Shown: positions 22,243 through 33,582, counted from the stretch's first letter. The stretch is 64,000 nucleotides of DNA from Rhexocercosporidium sp. MPI-PUGE-AT-0058 (GCA_020746875.1 JAGTJL010000011.1:2294001-2358000); one strand, 5' to 3'. The notes: a model not told the origin generated them from the sequence alone. Numbers and translations are program-made.

Positions 22243-23063
22243 TTAAAAAAGATTATATTGATTTAAATAAGTTTAATAAAAGTCTTGATTTTATGATACG
22301 GGGCGATTTGCCGTATTCACCCGATTAATTATTAAACAATCGCCTTTTTCAGTATATTATTCGGCTTTTATCTTCGTTTTATAAAAGAATATGTCGTATG
22401 GCAGGGCACCTGCTAGCTGAAGGCTGACTCAGCAGCCCCTTTTCCTGTATATACTCAGTTGCTCTCTACGAGCTCTTCTAGAATTCAGACGATTTGCCAC
22501 ACTTTGAGAGCACCTCTGGTTATGCTCCACTTCTGTACGACAGAATATTATTCGAGAAACGTTCGAGGAATATATTCCGTATTAGATCCTGAGAAAGCTT
22601 AAAATAGAAGTTTATTAAAATACGATATTTTAATTGAAATTGAGTCCGTAGCATTTTCTCCTGACGATAAGCAGGTCGTATCAGGCTCTTACGACGCGAT
22701 AGTACGGCTTTATGACGCAGCGATAAAAGCTTTATATTAAACGCTGGAAGGTTATTTTAATTAAGTCATGTTCGTAGCTTTCTTTAACGATAATAAGTAA
22801 GTCGTATCGGGCTCTTACGACGTAATAATACGGCTTTAAGACGTAACGATAAGAGTTTTATAATAAACGCTTAAAAGTTATTTTAATTAAATTACGTTCG
22901 TAGCCTTTTTTACTGACGGCAAGCAAGTCGTGTCGGGCTCTTCTAACGCGGCGGTATAGCTTTAAGAGGCAACTGTAAGAGCTTTATAATAAACGCTCGA
23001 AAGTTATTTTAGCTCGGTCACGTTTATAATCTTTTTTACCGGCAGCAAGTAAGTCGTATCGGG
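22243..23063 (+). pseudogene. NLR-type gene relic with WD40 repeats (HET-E/HNWD-like), RIP-mutated
   Basis: Frames on the plus strand give the linker before WD40 repeats of fungal NACHT-WD40 proteins (PFSVYYSAFIF up to 22391; IIRETFEEYIPY after 22542). About three repeats of 42 codons follow: SVAFSPDDKQVVSGSYD near 22635, then FVAFF...VVSGSYD and FVAFFTDGKQVVSGSS at about 126-nt spacing. TAA/TAG stand where W or Q codons are expected (for example VRL-stop-D for VRLWD). The relic is cut by a solo LTR at 22392-22542, truncated at 23063 by a family A LTR, and bordered on the left by the 8.35-kb element. The NACHT domain itself was not found. Such genes act in heterokaryon incompatibility and immune-like sensing. 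Confidence 0.75.
22392..22542 (+). mobile_element. Solo LTR (151 bp) with GAATA target duplication inside the NLR relic
   Basis: Begins TGTCGTATGGCAGGG and ends CTTCTGTACGACA, so the ends are inverted (TGTCGTA/TACGACA). GAATA flanks both sides (22387-22391 and 22543-22547). It shares its terminal bases and a CTGTATATACTC promoter-like block with family B LTRs but differs inside. It keeps ordinary GC content while its surroundings are RIP-mutated, so it probably arrived later. Confidence 0.85.
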
Positions 23064-23446
23064 TGAAAAGAAGAGATTTGGTGTGAATGATGATTCCATT
23101 ACTTCGGGGGAAACTAGGTCGATATAACTACTTTTAGGTGCTAAGCTATTAGCTCTCGCATCAGAACTAGCTTTGTATCAGAACTAGGTTTATATCAAGA
23201 CTAGCTTTAAATTACTAGAGCTTCCGAGGTTTAAAACACGGAAGCTTAAGGCTTGATGAAGCCACTGTTTTAGCCCTGAATAACCCTTTACCGGAAGCTT
23301 AAAGCTTCCGAGGTTCAAAGCATGGAAGCCAGAGCTTTATGCGAAGCTGGAGCTTTATGTAAAGGTAGTTGAGTTATGGAAAGGTATGCTTAATATAATC
23401 TTATATTTATTAAGCGAGTTTAGCCGAGGCTTAATATAATCTTATA
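23064..23446 (+). mobile_element. Family A LTR-like element, little mutated copy
   Basis: Starts TGAAAAGAAGAGATTTGG and ends AGGCTTAATATAATCTTATA. The interior has two copies of the GCTTCCGAGGTT...GGAAGC motif. It is nearly identical to 55675-56058. The left flank is the WD40 relic and the right flank is a pogo transposase, with no matching duplication, so the junction is probably a rearrangement. Confidence 0.75.
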
Positions 23447-24711
23447 GAAGTGCCTTAAAAACAATATATTTTTATTATATTTACCTGTATTTACGTCATA
23501 CGTCTTACAACCCTTAGATTTGACGGTTTTCTTTACGCTAAAGCATATTTACCGAAAGGAACTGCATAAATTAAGTTCTTTAATCGATTACACGCTAATT
23601 AGCAAGCGCAATTTCCTTCTTTATTTTCAGAAAGCACGCCGAGATACTATTACTTTTTTCAATATTAATTCAAATAAAGAACTAGTAGACTATATAGCCG
23701 GTATCTCTGGCGAAACCCTTGATAAGTGTGACGATCCACTAGATCGCGTGTTAGTTACTTGAGTTAGGCAACCGAGGTTGCAGATGCTAGGCCGCATCGG
23801 GACTAGTTATGTCGCAAGCACATTATAAAGCTTCACGCTAGCAGGCTGGCTTCGCTTAGCTTAGCGCGGCTCTCCGTACTAGCGCCTCTTATACATGTAC
23901 TCGTCCTCAAGGGTAAATAATGTATATTCAGTGTCTGTGCGTAATTCTAGATAGTTCTATAACCCTAGGTTCTACAGCGAATCATCTTCTTGATCTAACG
24001 ATATTCATTGCCTAAGGAAGTAAGGCTGTGGCAAAGTGCACAAACATCGAATGTACATTATTTACCCTTGATGACGAGTATTTATACTCGAGGATCCTTA
24101 CGATCCTCTTCCTTCTGCGTCTTTAGTCTTTTGTTAATAGCAATGCAATAAGTTTCTATTCGCGCCGTCACAATAAGCCCGTTATTACTAGAAAATAATA
24201 ATAAATCGATAACCCCGGCTCCCTAAGAATCTTAGAAAATAGTAATACTACCTCCCGAGCCTTCTAGCACTTCTATTTAATTGCAGACCTCTAAAGCTAC
24301 GAAAGATCTTCGTTTACAAATACGCATTTTAGCAAGCGAATCATATAATTAGCATCCGATGTAGCGTTTACTCTTTAAGAAGATTATAAAAAGATTTAAT
24401 AAAAAAGATTACGAATTAAAGAAAACAAATATAAGAATTAAAGAGTTAGAAGAGCGATTAAAGCGGTTAAAGCTAAGGAAAAGGAAGAAAGTCTAAACTA
24501 GCCTAAATTCTAAGTTTGCGGTAACAAGTGCTATTCAGGCGGGCTCAAATTACGGCTGAAGATCGTTAAACTATATTAATAAAACCAGAATCAAAAGGAG
24601 ATTCTGACTCTATAATATCTTATATAAAAGTTAACGTAAAATAGAATTATTAAGTATTAAATAGAAAGTACTGATATTACGGGAGGTGGGCGGAATAGTG
24701 GGATGGGACGT
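23447..24711 (+). pseudogene. Fot1/pogo transposon relic, 3' half, interrupted by an LTR-like insertion
   Basis: The frame at 23447-23720 matches the DDE transposase of the element at 39479-41311 (TSYVLQPLDLTVF, YRKELHKLSSLID, SKRNFLL). It resumes after 24172 and again at 24370-24620 (KDYELKKTNIRIKELEERL coiled-coil tail). The right terminal inverted repeat ends near 24711 with GGATGGGACGT followed by TA. The 5' half, including the first catalytic aspartates, is absent. Confidence 0.75.
23727..24172. mobile_element. 446-bp solo LTR-like insertion, ends TGTGACG/CGTCACA, ATAAG duplication
   Basis: ATAAG occurs at 23722-23726 and 24173-24177. The host transposase sequence is continuous if the insert is removed. 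Inside is a 27-bp inverted repeat (23898-23924 against 24054-24080, 26 of 27 matching) containing AAGGGTAAATAATGTA. No coding potential; composition is not AT-shifted. Confidence 0.85.
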
Positions 24712-25548
24712 TAATATGATCAACTAATATCCAAATCAGTCTCCTACTCTACCCTTCTCCGATTTTTCCATACATACCTTCAATAAATCCACACAGCACT
24801 CCACACCACTCTTGGTACGTAAATCCCCATTACTGATCAAAGCCCCCAAATTCCTATGCATGAACATCTCCTCCCTCAACTCTCGAGACAATCTGTCTCC
24901 AGCACCAAACTATCCGAACATCCAGCCCATAGGATTTGCGGTTTCCTGCCATTGTTCGAATGGAGGAATGTGGATGGGATGGGTTGTTTGGTGTATGTTT
25001 TCTGAATGGCGGTGAGATAATTGAATGGCATTTTTGAGAAGGAAATTGAAATGCATGCAATGGTTTCGTTTTTCTTTTGACCCGTCTATATGGAGTATCT
25101 TCAGGCTATTTCCTTCAAATTTCGATATTTGCAATCTCCAAAATTATGAATTATTCGAAGGAGGAAATACCAAGAATGATGGAGAACAAGAACCAATTAA
25201 GTCAAATCCAAGCCCGACATCGCGACACATCACACACCTGCCCGTATGTTGGGTCTCGAATCTGTGAAATCTCACGAATAGCGCGTCGTTGAATTTCAAA
25301 AACAGGTGATGTTCCCCAGGAATCAGGCCACAACCCACATTTTTGGCTTTCTGCGCGTGTTTTTTTTTTACATGGATGGAGGCTGCAAGGAACCGAGATG
25401 GGTTGGGAAAGAGCCTCCGCTTTGTTCCGAGTATGCGCCTAGATCGTACTAGAGGCAATTGTGGGTATTTAGAGTATAAATTTATATTTATTTCACTTGG
25501 TTTTATATTTTTCTACAGAAGAGAAAGAGGTGGCAATGGAAACGAGAA
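24712..25548. other. Intergenic region, nothing recognised
   Basis: Composition returns to normal here. Overlapping short frames occur on both strands without family features. The right part is presumably the promoter and leader of the bestrophin-like gene. Confidence 0.5.
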
Positions 25549-26919
25549 ATGAGGAATCATCACCATCATCCGTATCGAAGCCTAAAAGAGTGGCATGTCG
25601 GGCAGAGGGAACAGAGGAAGAGAGCTAGATGGATTCCATATTCTTTGAGATGGGAAGGAGGAGGATTCTTGAGGATTTTCCCGCAGGTATATACTGTACC
25701 CTTTCTTGATGACGCCCTTCCAGCACGTGATGCCTGTATCAATCTCATTTGCTGACTGTAGAATGGCCTGTGGAAATAGATAATTGTCTCTGGAATTTTT
25801 GCAGCATTGATTTGCCTGGGCTTAGAGTTCAAGGGTGATGAGCGTATGCTACATTCACCAATTCTCTTCCCCGTCTTTGGGTAAGCAATCCACCGCCGAT
25901 CGCCAGGAAACAGTAAAGTGAACAAACGGAATAGATTCGTTGTAGGATTGGCCATAACATTTCGCATGCAATCATCCTACAACCGCTGGTGGGATGGCCG
26001 AACACAATGGGATAGAGTCTCCGCCGTTTCGCGCTCCTTCGCACGAACACTCTGGCTTCATGTCCCTGACATCCCCACAACGCCTGAGAGCAGGGAGACA
26101 GTAATGAGGAAGGAAGAAGTGATAAGATGTGTACATACGTTTGCTGTGGCACTAAAGCATCATTTGAGAGGAGAGAGAGAATGGCACGAATGCCATGATC
26201 TGCAACATGGCGTAAACCACGTACCAAATGTACTGCTCCTTTCCAATTTTTAAGCTTTTCGAAATTCACAGCTAACAAAACTTCCAACAGTACAACCTCA
26301 CGGCAACAAACCACCCCCTAACCCTGTCCCTCCACCTCTCCACGGCAATCGAGTCCTACCGCACTCTTGGGCACCCCCAAATCGACACCCAAGTCCTCAC
26401 GCACCTCTTAACCCACATCGACACTCTAACATCCATCCTCTCCGCCTGCGAACGTCTTCTCCGCACCCCTATTCCCCTAGGATACAACATCGCCATCTCG
26501 AGAATTGTATGGATTTTCATCTTCACGTTACCTGGCCAGCTGTGGGCGGAACTGAGGTGGTGGAGTGTGGCAGTTACGGAGGTCACTGCGTATGCGCTCT
26601 TTGCCTTGGCGGAAGTGGGGTTGGAGATTGAAAATGCAAGACTTCCTTTCCTTCTCTTTGGCACATTTCAGTTGCTGGGATTCGACGCTGACTGGATTCG
26701 TATTAGCCATGGGGCGAAGGGCCCAATGATTTAGATCTAGATCGATATTGCAACTTGCTGGCGCTTGACTTAGATGAGATTATGGCATTTCCGAGGGTGG
26801 GCAAAGCGACAGAAAGCATTGCTAGCTCCAGCTCGACTACTATTTCGCTGACGGCTGGGCATGGCAGGGAGAGATTCGGGGACTTGGTGGATGTTGGAGT
26901 TGAAGAGGAGGCGGTATAG
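25549..26919 (+). CDS. Bestrophin-like (UPF0187) anion channel
   Basis: Exons 25549-25686, 25780-25880, 25935-26211, 26291-26635, 26707-26919; predicted 357 aa, phases consistent. Motifs follow fungal bestrophin-like proteins: GGGFLRIFPQ, then a membrane segment IIVSGIFAALICLGLEF, SPILFPVFGFVVGLAITFR, SSYNRWWDGRTQWD (the conserved arginine/aromatic region), SRSFARTLWLHV, RLLRTPIPLGYNIAISRI with a hydrophobic segment, and the acidic VGLEIENPWGEGPNDLDLDRYC calcium-binding-like cluster. The last intron starts with GC (GCAAGA...ATTAG) and restores this cluster exactly. The start at 25549 is the least certain part. The exon 3 donor could be 26212 or 26221. Expected role: membrane chloride/bicarbonate channel. 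Confidence 0.8.
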
Positions 26920-28094
26920 AAACTGACACCGAGAATCGTGCATGATAAGACACATAAACAGACAGATAGAGCTGGAATAGACAACACGACAGTAAACTAT
27001 TGTACAGAAATTCAAAGCATACATATACCAAGCGCATCCCCACACCATATCATTGAGGTGTTCGTGCATGGCAATCTAATTGCATCTCATGCGAGGCACG
27101 TAGAGCCCTGGGGGAAGCAATCGGAATGAATAAACTAGTTGTGAAGGAGATCTGGTGGGTTGACCGCTTAGCAGCATGCCCCTCGGATGTCAAGTCAAAA
27201 TTTGGATATCCGACTTGGCCCTCGAGTTAAACGCCGACGTTTCTCACGCCACCTTCGTGCTTGGCAATTGTCACATATCAGGCCATGAATGCATCGATGT
27301 TCTCACAGCATCAGGTGAGCTTGCCACCGTGGCACAATAACATGCGATAGCAGGTCCAATGGTGAAATGTACTTCGAGTAGAAGTAGAACATCATGATAA
27401 ATATTCCTCGTCACACCATTTTCTGGCGGCGGCTTGTGCCGCTTGTGTGTTCTACTGAGAGCTGGGTGGTTTGCCGAAGTTGGTTGCAGGAAAAGGCTGA
27501 AGCTGAAAACAACCTAATTCAGTTCTCTCGCCTTTTTACAACAATTGCAACCTGCCACTTTTCTCAATTATAATTCTCAACCAAACCTATAAACTGTAAA
27601 ACTTAATTGCCGATAATTGCAACGGACCGCCGAAAGGCTAGTGGTTGTGTGATCCCACCCAACCAACAAAATCATGTTTTCTCCCAAAACAAAGCAAGAG
27701 TGCGTTTTGTGGCTTTTGAGGGCCGCAATCGCAACCAGACGAGAGGATAGTATCACCAATCAGGTAAAATATTTAGATCGATTCAGGTAAGACATGGTTG
27801 CGCTCAGCTGCAAAATCAGCCACGGAATTTGACAATACTTCTTTCTAGACAGAATCGACGAGGCCATAGGTTCAGCCTAGAAATTAATTTTCCTATTCCC
27901 TTTCGACCGTTACCTGGCTAATTGGCTCACTATAAGGTACTTAACCGGAATCGCGCGCTCCCAAGTTTCATAATGTGTTAAATACTACTCTCTATCCTGC
28001 TCGGAGCTTCAGGTTCGTTCAGTGCGTGTCCTCTTTACTACTCCATTCCCAGAGCTTACTCACTTCCAGGTTCATTTGACTTTCCTCTATCACT
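26920..28094. other. Intergenic region, nothing recognised
   Basis: About 1.2 kb between two plus-strand genes. Short unrelated frames only. A pyrimidine-rich leader with TTCAGGTTCG and CCTCTATCACT precedes the next ATG. Confidence 0.5.
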
Positions 28095-28991
28095 ATGGCT
28101 ATTGCTCCACACATTCTCAATCTTTGTCTCCTTGCTGTTCTTGCGTCAGCCTACGATGGCACAACCACTTACAACTCTATCCTTGTTGCGCATACCGCAG
28201 CGCCTTACTGTCCAACTCCCATAATCGGGGCTGCGTGGAACGTTGACGAAAACTATATTGCTTGCTGCGAGACGTGGGCAAATGGCTATTCAATGACTTT
28301 GACGACGGCTACTGGTTTCGGAAAGCAGCTAGTGTATGCTTGCTGCTTGTCGGCATATACCTGCAGTGGTGCCCCTCAGCCTATGTCCGACTGGACTCTC
28401 GATAGCCACAGTACGTGATCTTCCCTTCCCAAACCTGCACCATGTTTCTATTTCTGACTTGACCAGCCGACGTCCAAGCACTTACTTTAGTTTCAACACC
28501 TGCTCTAAATATAGCATCACCAACCCAAGCCCCTACAACATCTAGTAAGCATCCCAACTTCTCCAACTAGTAATATAAAGATAATAACCTGTTTTTCATC
28601 GGCAGAGGCAATACGGACTTCCACCGGTACGTTCAGTGCACCTGGTGCAACTCCTATTGCAACATCCGCCGGCACTGTCATCTATGAGATCACCAATATT
28701 GGAGGAGATAGTAATGTCCAGAATGGAGGCACTGGCAATATTCAAAGCATTGGCGTCAAGAACGGAGCGCTGTCCGTATCTGAAAAGGCAGGAATTGCTA
28801 CAGGGGTCATAGGAGCGGTGTTAACTGCTGCCGGTGTATGGTACGCTCGTAAATCTTATTTGGAGAAGAGGAAGAAGAAATCTGGGCAAATCGCACCCAA
28901 TGGACAAGAGAACTCCTTAACCACGGGAGGTGGGGTGCGTCAGGTCTACGGGTATCAGCCTCATGAGCTTGCTAGTTCGAGCCGGGCATAG
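28095..28991 (+). CDS. Secreted/single-pass membrane protein of unknown function, cysteine-rich ectodomain
   Basis: Exons 28095-28410, 28467-28544, 28606-28991; predicted 259 aa. It starts with a signal peptide (MAIAPHILNLCLLAVLASA). An ectodomain with about eight cysteines follows (PYCP, ACCETW, YACCLSAYTC). Next is a Ser/Thr/Pro/Ala-rich stalk (residues about 105-170), one membrane segment (GIATGVIGAVLTAAGVWYA) and a basic cytoplasmic tail (RKSYLEKRKKKS) ending in a polar stretch. The layout is common among ascomycete cell-surface proteins, such as WSC-like sensors, but there is no WSC motif and the family was not recognised. Possible role: wall or surface sensing. Confidence 0.75.
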
Positions 28992-29214
28992 TTTCTTAAT
29001 TATGGGTTTTGCGTCAGTTCGTTCGTTCAGACTTGTTAGATCGCTACTTTAATTCCGTTGATCTATGTGCTAATAGCGATTTTAGGTTTATTTTCTAACG
29101 GCATGCCCCTTAATTAATGTACTCTTTTATTTTTATTAAATAAGTTAGACTTAACCTTTTTTTTTCGCCGGTTCTATTTTAATATTTAAACGGAAGCGGC
29201 TGCCGCCTTAACCT
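28992..29214. other. Downstream region of the membrane protein gene
   Basis: Turns AT-rich after 29100, with a polypyrimidine tract at 29155-29166. No gene seen. Confidence 0.4.
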
Positions 29215-29475
29215 AAGCTGAGGGTAAGCACTCCTGAGCATGCCTAAGCATGTCCTCAGCTCTGCCCAAACAACTTAAGCACCACGGCAAAGTCAGCCTA
29301 AGCATGCGCGAAGATGCCGTTTTAGCTCCCCAAGGAACTCGTTCTAGCTCTTTTAATACTCTGTTACACTTTCCTTATTTTATTTCCAAGTATAAATCTT
29401 ATTTTAACTCCTTTGCAATCGAAATTCCCCCGAAGCCCTTTTTAGATTTATATTCGCTTATATACACGTAATAAG
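29215..29475 (+). repeat. Dispersed repeat C, also present inverted at 44095-44305
   Basis: The stretch from AGCTGAGGGTAAGCA through GAGCATGCCT, GCCTAAGCATGCGC, GTTTTAGCTCCC and ACACTTTCCTTATTTT to TTCGCTTATATACACGTAATA has a clear homologue on the minus strand at 44305-44095. Many differences are transitions. Probably an LTR or non-autonomous element; ends are not defined. Confidence 0.6.
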
Positions 29476-29516
29476 TAGGTCAGTCTTATCATTTTATAAC
29501 GTCTTATTAATGTCTA

Positions 29517-29756
29517 TGAAAAGAAGAGATTTGGTGTGAATGATGATTCTATTCAAAGGGGATTTCTAGGTCTATATAACTACTTTTAGGTGCTAAGCTA
29601 TTAGCTCTCGCATCAGAACTAGCTTTGTATCAGAACTAGCTTTATATCAGAACTAGCTTTATATAAACCTACAATAGTCTCTTGCGAGCTATTAGGTTTA
29701 GAATAGTCTTTTGCGAGCTGCCAAGTATATGTGAAATGCCTTAATATAATCTTATA
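29517..29756 (+). mobile_element. Family A LTR-like copy, internally deleted
   Basis: Starts TGAAAAGAAGAGATTTGG and ends CTTAATATAATCTTATA, but lacks the GCTTCCGAGG central block of the 383-bp copies. Contains ATAGTCTCTTGCGAGCTATT, shared with the 13.2-kb copy. No matching flanking duplication. Confidence 0.7.
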
Positions 29757-31072
29757 GAATACGCTTTACTTGGTACATATACCAGTTTAAAGAATGCCTC
29801 ACGTGATAAACACATGACATAATTAAATAATTCGTTATTTTTTCAGTATTTGGATTCTAGCGATTACTTATAATTAGTAGTTACGTTATTCTTATTTTAT
29901 TATAATATTAAATGCTTTTTTATAAATAATATTAAAATAAAGCGATTTTTTAATAAATATATTTTATACTTTTTAAAGGTTTAATTACTTAAAGAACAGC
30001 TTTACAAAATATAATTACTACGTTTATAATATAAGTACAGTTTTTTAAAATTAAGTGTACTAATAAAGAAGGTATAGCATTTTAATGATTCTTTAAAGAA
30101 TTACACCTTAATATAAGAGTAGTTTGAATAGTTTTCTATAATAATTAATAAACAATTCAGTTGATAATTAGTAAAAATCATCGTATTTTTATTAAGTTAT
30201 ATTATATTAATATTTAAAATATATAAAATTGCTCCAAGAGTTTCAGAAGAGTACTTTTGTCGCGCCCTAGCGCAGTCTACTGGTCATGTGTATGCTCTCG
30301 TAAGCACTCACATGTATATATACTCGGCTCACAGTCCTCTCTTACAGAGGGTAACGCTCACTTAAATACATCTTTTGAACCCCTGCTTTCTACGTTGATC
30401 GTAGAGCTCTTGAACCATAAAAGCCTGCTCCACTTCTGTACGACAACTGTTATAATAAAATATCTGTTCATAAGTTATATACTTATTAACGGACTTATTA
30501 AAAAAATTTCTCAGTAGAAATTTAAAGCATTTATTACTTTTATTAACTTAATAAATGTTTATGTTTAACCAAAGTAACTTTTTTAAGAAATTTATTTTAA
30601 AATAGGCTTTTATATATATTCTTTACTTTTTATTTATTTTTAAAGTAATTATATAATAAGCTTGTTTTTAGAATTAAAAAGCTTTATTTAAAATACTTTG
30701 TGCTCTTTTATAAATTTTATTTTTTAAAAAATAACCGAGCTTAAGAGTATAAATCACAGTAGTTTTAAAAAGTTAATTACTTTTAATAATTCTTTAATTT
30801 AAAGTAAACGTAAGCTTTAGTTTTTAAAATATAAAAAGACACTTAAAGAATAAAAGGTTTTTAAGGCTTAAAAATAAAAAAACATAAGAGTAGTTTATTT
30901 ATTAGAAGATAAAAGGCTTAAAACCTCTTAAATTATCTTATTTAAAGTACTAAATATTATATTAATTAACTCCTTAACGCAAGTAATTTAAACCTTTTAC
31001 TTAAAAGTAAATATAACTTTATAAGGAGATATAACTGGGGAAGCTAAGAAACTGAGGCTTAAGCTAAAAGTA
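29757..31072. other. AT-rich transposon-derived block containing a family B solo LTR
   Basis: Very AT-rich on both sides of the LTR at 30258-30445. No coding frame can be read. Probably RIP-mutated element sequence. Confidence 0.4.
30258..30445 (+). mobile_element. Family B solo LTR, least mutated copy (188 bp)
   Basis: Starts TGTCGCGCCCTAGCGC, contains GTATATATACTCGG, and ends CCACTTCTGTACGACA. It is the reverse complement of the 13884/22049 LTRs with higher GC content. The flanks ACTTT and ACTGT differ in one base, a possible decayed duplication. Confidence 0.8.
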
Positions 31073-31225
31073 TCCCTTCGTCCGGTGAGACATTGCCCAC
31101 GCTAGCAGGGAGTTAAACGACAAGCTGTTATTCGCCAGATCATGAGGCTCAGTCATCGAGTGGATTAGTCGCCTCTCTTCGCTTAACCATTGCTAGCGTG
31201 GGCAATGTCTCGCCGGACGAAGGGA
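31073..31225. mobile_element. 153-bp MITE with about 35-bp terminal inverted repeats and TA duplication
   Basis: The left end TCCCTTCGTCCGGTGAGACA and the right end TGTCTCGCCGGACGAAGGGA are inverted copies. The repeats extend inward to CCCACGCTAGCA. TA lies on both sides, as for Tc1/mariner-type elements. No coding capacity. Confidence 0.9.
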
Positions 31226-31703
31226 TAAGTAGCTTTAATAGCGGCATTAATAGTAATAACGGCAGAAACAGCGCGAGCAGCTTTAATAATAGTAATATTT
31301 ATATGGTGGAGATTTAATACCCTTAAACTATAAAGTTTTTTCGGCACACCGGTTTTTTCGGCACATAAGGATGGACGTTAGGATTTAAAAGTTTTGAGAA
31401 TAGTAAAGTAGAGAACACCGAGATGATCGGATCGGCAGGTCTCTCGCTCAGGGATGGGGACGGTGCCCCGGGCGGTGTGTGTGGGCAGGGCAGTTCAGCC
31501 TCACGAGGTGAGCTGTACCGCTGCACTGACTATCTCCCGCCCAAGAATCAAAGGCAGAGCCTGCCTTGTCCCACTTTGCGTACCAATCCTCGACAACGAA
31601 ACAGCGATGTGAGAGGATATTTTGCTTTGAGGTTCAACTCCGCTAACTGTCAACGCGGCACAATATTCTCACTGACATTGGTTTAATTCCAATTGGTAAG
31701 TCC
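31226..31703. other. Short stretch between two DNA transposons, partly GC-rich
   Basis: 31226-31400 is repeat-like (TAGTAATAACGGC words, two GGTTTTTTCGGCACA copies). 31400-31690 has normal composition and two overlapping frames on opposite strands without family motifs. It could be a fragment of a former gene; nothing is recognised. Confidence 0.35.
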
Positions 31704-31705
31704 TA

Positions 31706-33582
31706 ACGTACTTGATAAGTAAGCGGATCATGCATGTTAACGGATCACACCGCACCAAAACTATTACTTTTACATTATTTAACTAGTTTACATCATTTAA
31801 CCAGTCATGTCTTAACTAACTAATACTTAATTAGCTTTTAAGGAAGGCCGAATAGCTCTTGCGATTAATTCGTATAAATCTGGCTATTTTACGAGTATTC
31901 GCGAAGCCGCAAACACTTATAACGTTGCTTATTCAACTTTACATGCGCGACCCTACGGACGCGTTTCACGATAAGAAATTCGATCCGTAAACTACAAGCT
32001 TATAGCTATAGAGGAATTAACGCTCGTTAATTGAATTTTATTTATAAACGAACGAGGTTTACCGGTCCGTACGGCTTTAATTCGAGATATAACTACGTTA
32101 CTTTTCCAAAAACGAACCGATACGGACGCGTCTCTCACGCGTATAATTAGAGTTCGGTAGCTATATAATTTCGTTTAACGTCACGACTCTTTACGGACTT
32201 AATATAACCGAAAATATAATTATAAACGTGCTTTTTACGAAGATCTTATAATTATTCGAGATTAGTTCCGATTAATATAAAATATAATCGTAAAATATAA
32301 AATTTAAGACGAAAATATTTATAACTTTAATAAGACGGGCTTTTAAATAAGCGAAATCTTAATTATAAAAGTTATTATAGCTTTTAAACGAGCTTTACGG
32401 CTTATTACGATTTAACCTAAGAACCGCGAATAAGTTACGGTTATTAAGTATATTAATTCGGGTGGTTAATCGTTGCTTTCGATAATTATACTTAAAAGCA
32501 AAACTCATACCTTTTTTTTAATATTTTGACTTTATATTATTCGATTAAATAATTACAGTTAATAATAATAGCTAGACGACTAATTAATTAAGCTTAACTT
32601 AACTTACGGACGTGTTTTATCCATATATAAAAGATTATATAAAAGGTATATATTAGCTTTTGATTCTTAACGGACACGGAAGCTACGTAACGCTTAAATT
32701 TGACTTATTTTATAAAGACTATTATATTATTACTTTTTATATATTATTATATTCGTTGCATTTATTTTAACCTCTTAATATTAATTATTTTACGAGTTTA
32801 AAACAGTCGTACGGACGTCAAATTAAAGATTTAATGCGAGTTAGACTTAGTTATATTAATAAGTCTGATTTCCTTTTAACTTATTTTATAATTCGTATAA
32901 AAGCTTTAACTTTAAATACGATCCGTAATAGATTCGCAGCTACTGGATTAGTCCCGTACGACCCTGAACGTGTCCTCTCGAAGCTTAATACTTAATTACA
33001 GACGCTTACCCCTCCTCTTTTTCCCGCGACCGAATAAGCGCCTTAAGTCCTAGAAACGCTATATATTATATAAGAGTTAGAATTATAAGTTAAGGCAATC
33101 GGAGACTTTATATAACGTCGTACGGCTGGTTCTTTTAGCCTTATAAACCGTGCGATTTAATAATTAATTTAAAGTTCTTAAATAATTATATATTTTACGG
33201 TCTTTTTCGCGAATAAAAACAAGAAGTTATAAGCCGTAAATAAACGCCAAAAGAAGAAGAGAATATATAAAAGTCATATATTACTACGGGGAGTGTTTTA
33301 ATAATATAAGAGGGCTTAAATAGATTTGTAATTGTAAATACAGAGCTTACGGGTCAGTCTACGGGTAAGGTTGAAGAGGGACAAATCCGCGCGCCGCGGA
33401 CGTGTAGTATATATAAATCGCTTGAACACACGGCCCGTACGTGTTTACTTAAATTTAATTTAACTTAGTTTAATTTAATAATAATAATTTTAATTCGTTG
33501 TTCAGTTATTAATTCTTGAAGTAGTAGTTTTGGTAGGGTGTGATCCGTTAACATATATGATCCGCTTACTTATCAAGTACGT
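31706..33582 (+). mobile_element. Fot1/pogo-type DNA transposon, complete by TIR but transposase dead (RIP)
   Basis: 1,877 bp with terminal inverted repeats beginning ACGTACTTGATAAGTAAGCG and running about 45 bp, flanked by TA on both sides. Plus-strand frames give REAANTYNVAYSTLHAR (psq-type helix-turn-helix), DENIYNFNKTGF (degraded first catalytic block, expected DETGF), GNREWVTVI-like PKNRE-VTVIKYIN, LNGHGSY (second catalytic block, D lost), LKQSYGRQIKDLMR and FAATGLVPYDPERVLSKLNT. Numerous TAA/TAG codons and lost aspartates show it is inactive. It belongs to a different subfamily from the 39.5-kb element. Confidence 0.85.

Noticed and set aside
22049..22542. 22049-22237 and 22392-22542 as the two LTRs of one short element
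   Set aside because: They lie in opposite orientation, differ internally, and each has its own target duplication (ACCCT and GAATA), so they are separate insertions.
23520..23762. An 80-codon plus-strand frame as an independent gene
   Set aside because: It is part of the pogo transposase relic and runs into the LTR-like insertion at 23727.
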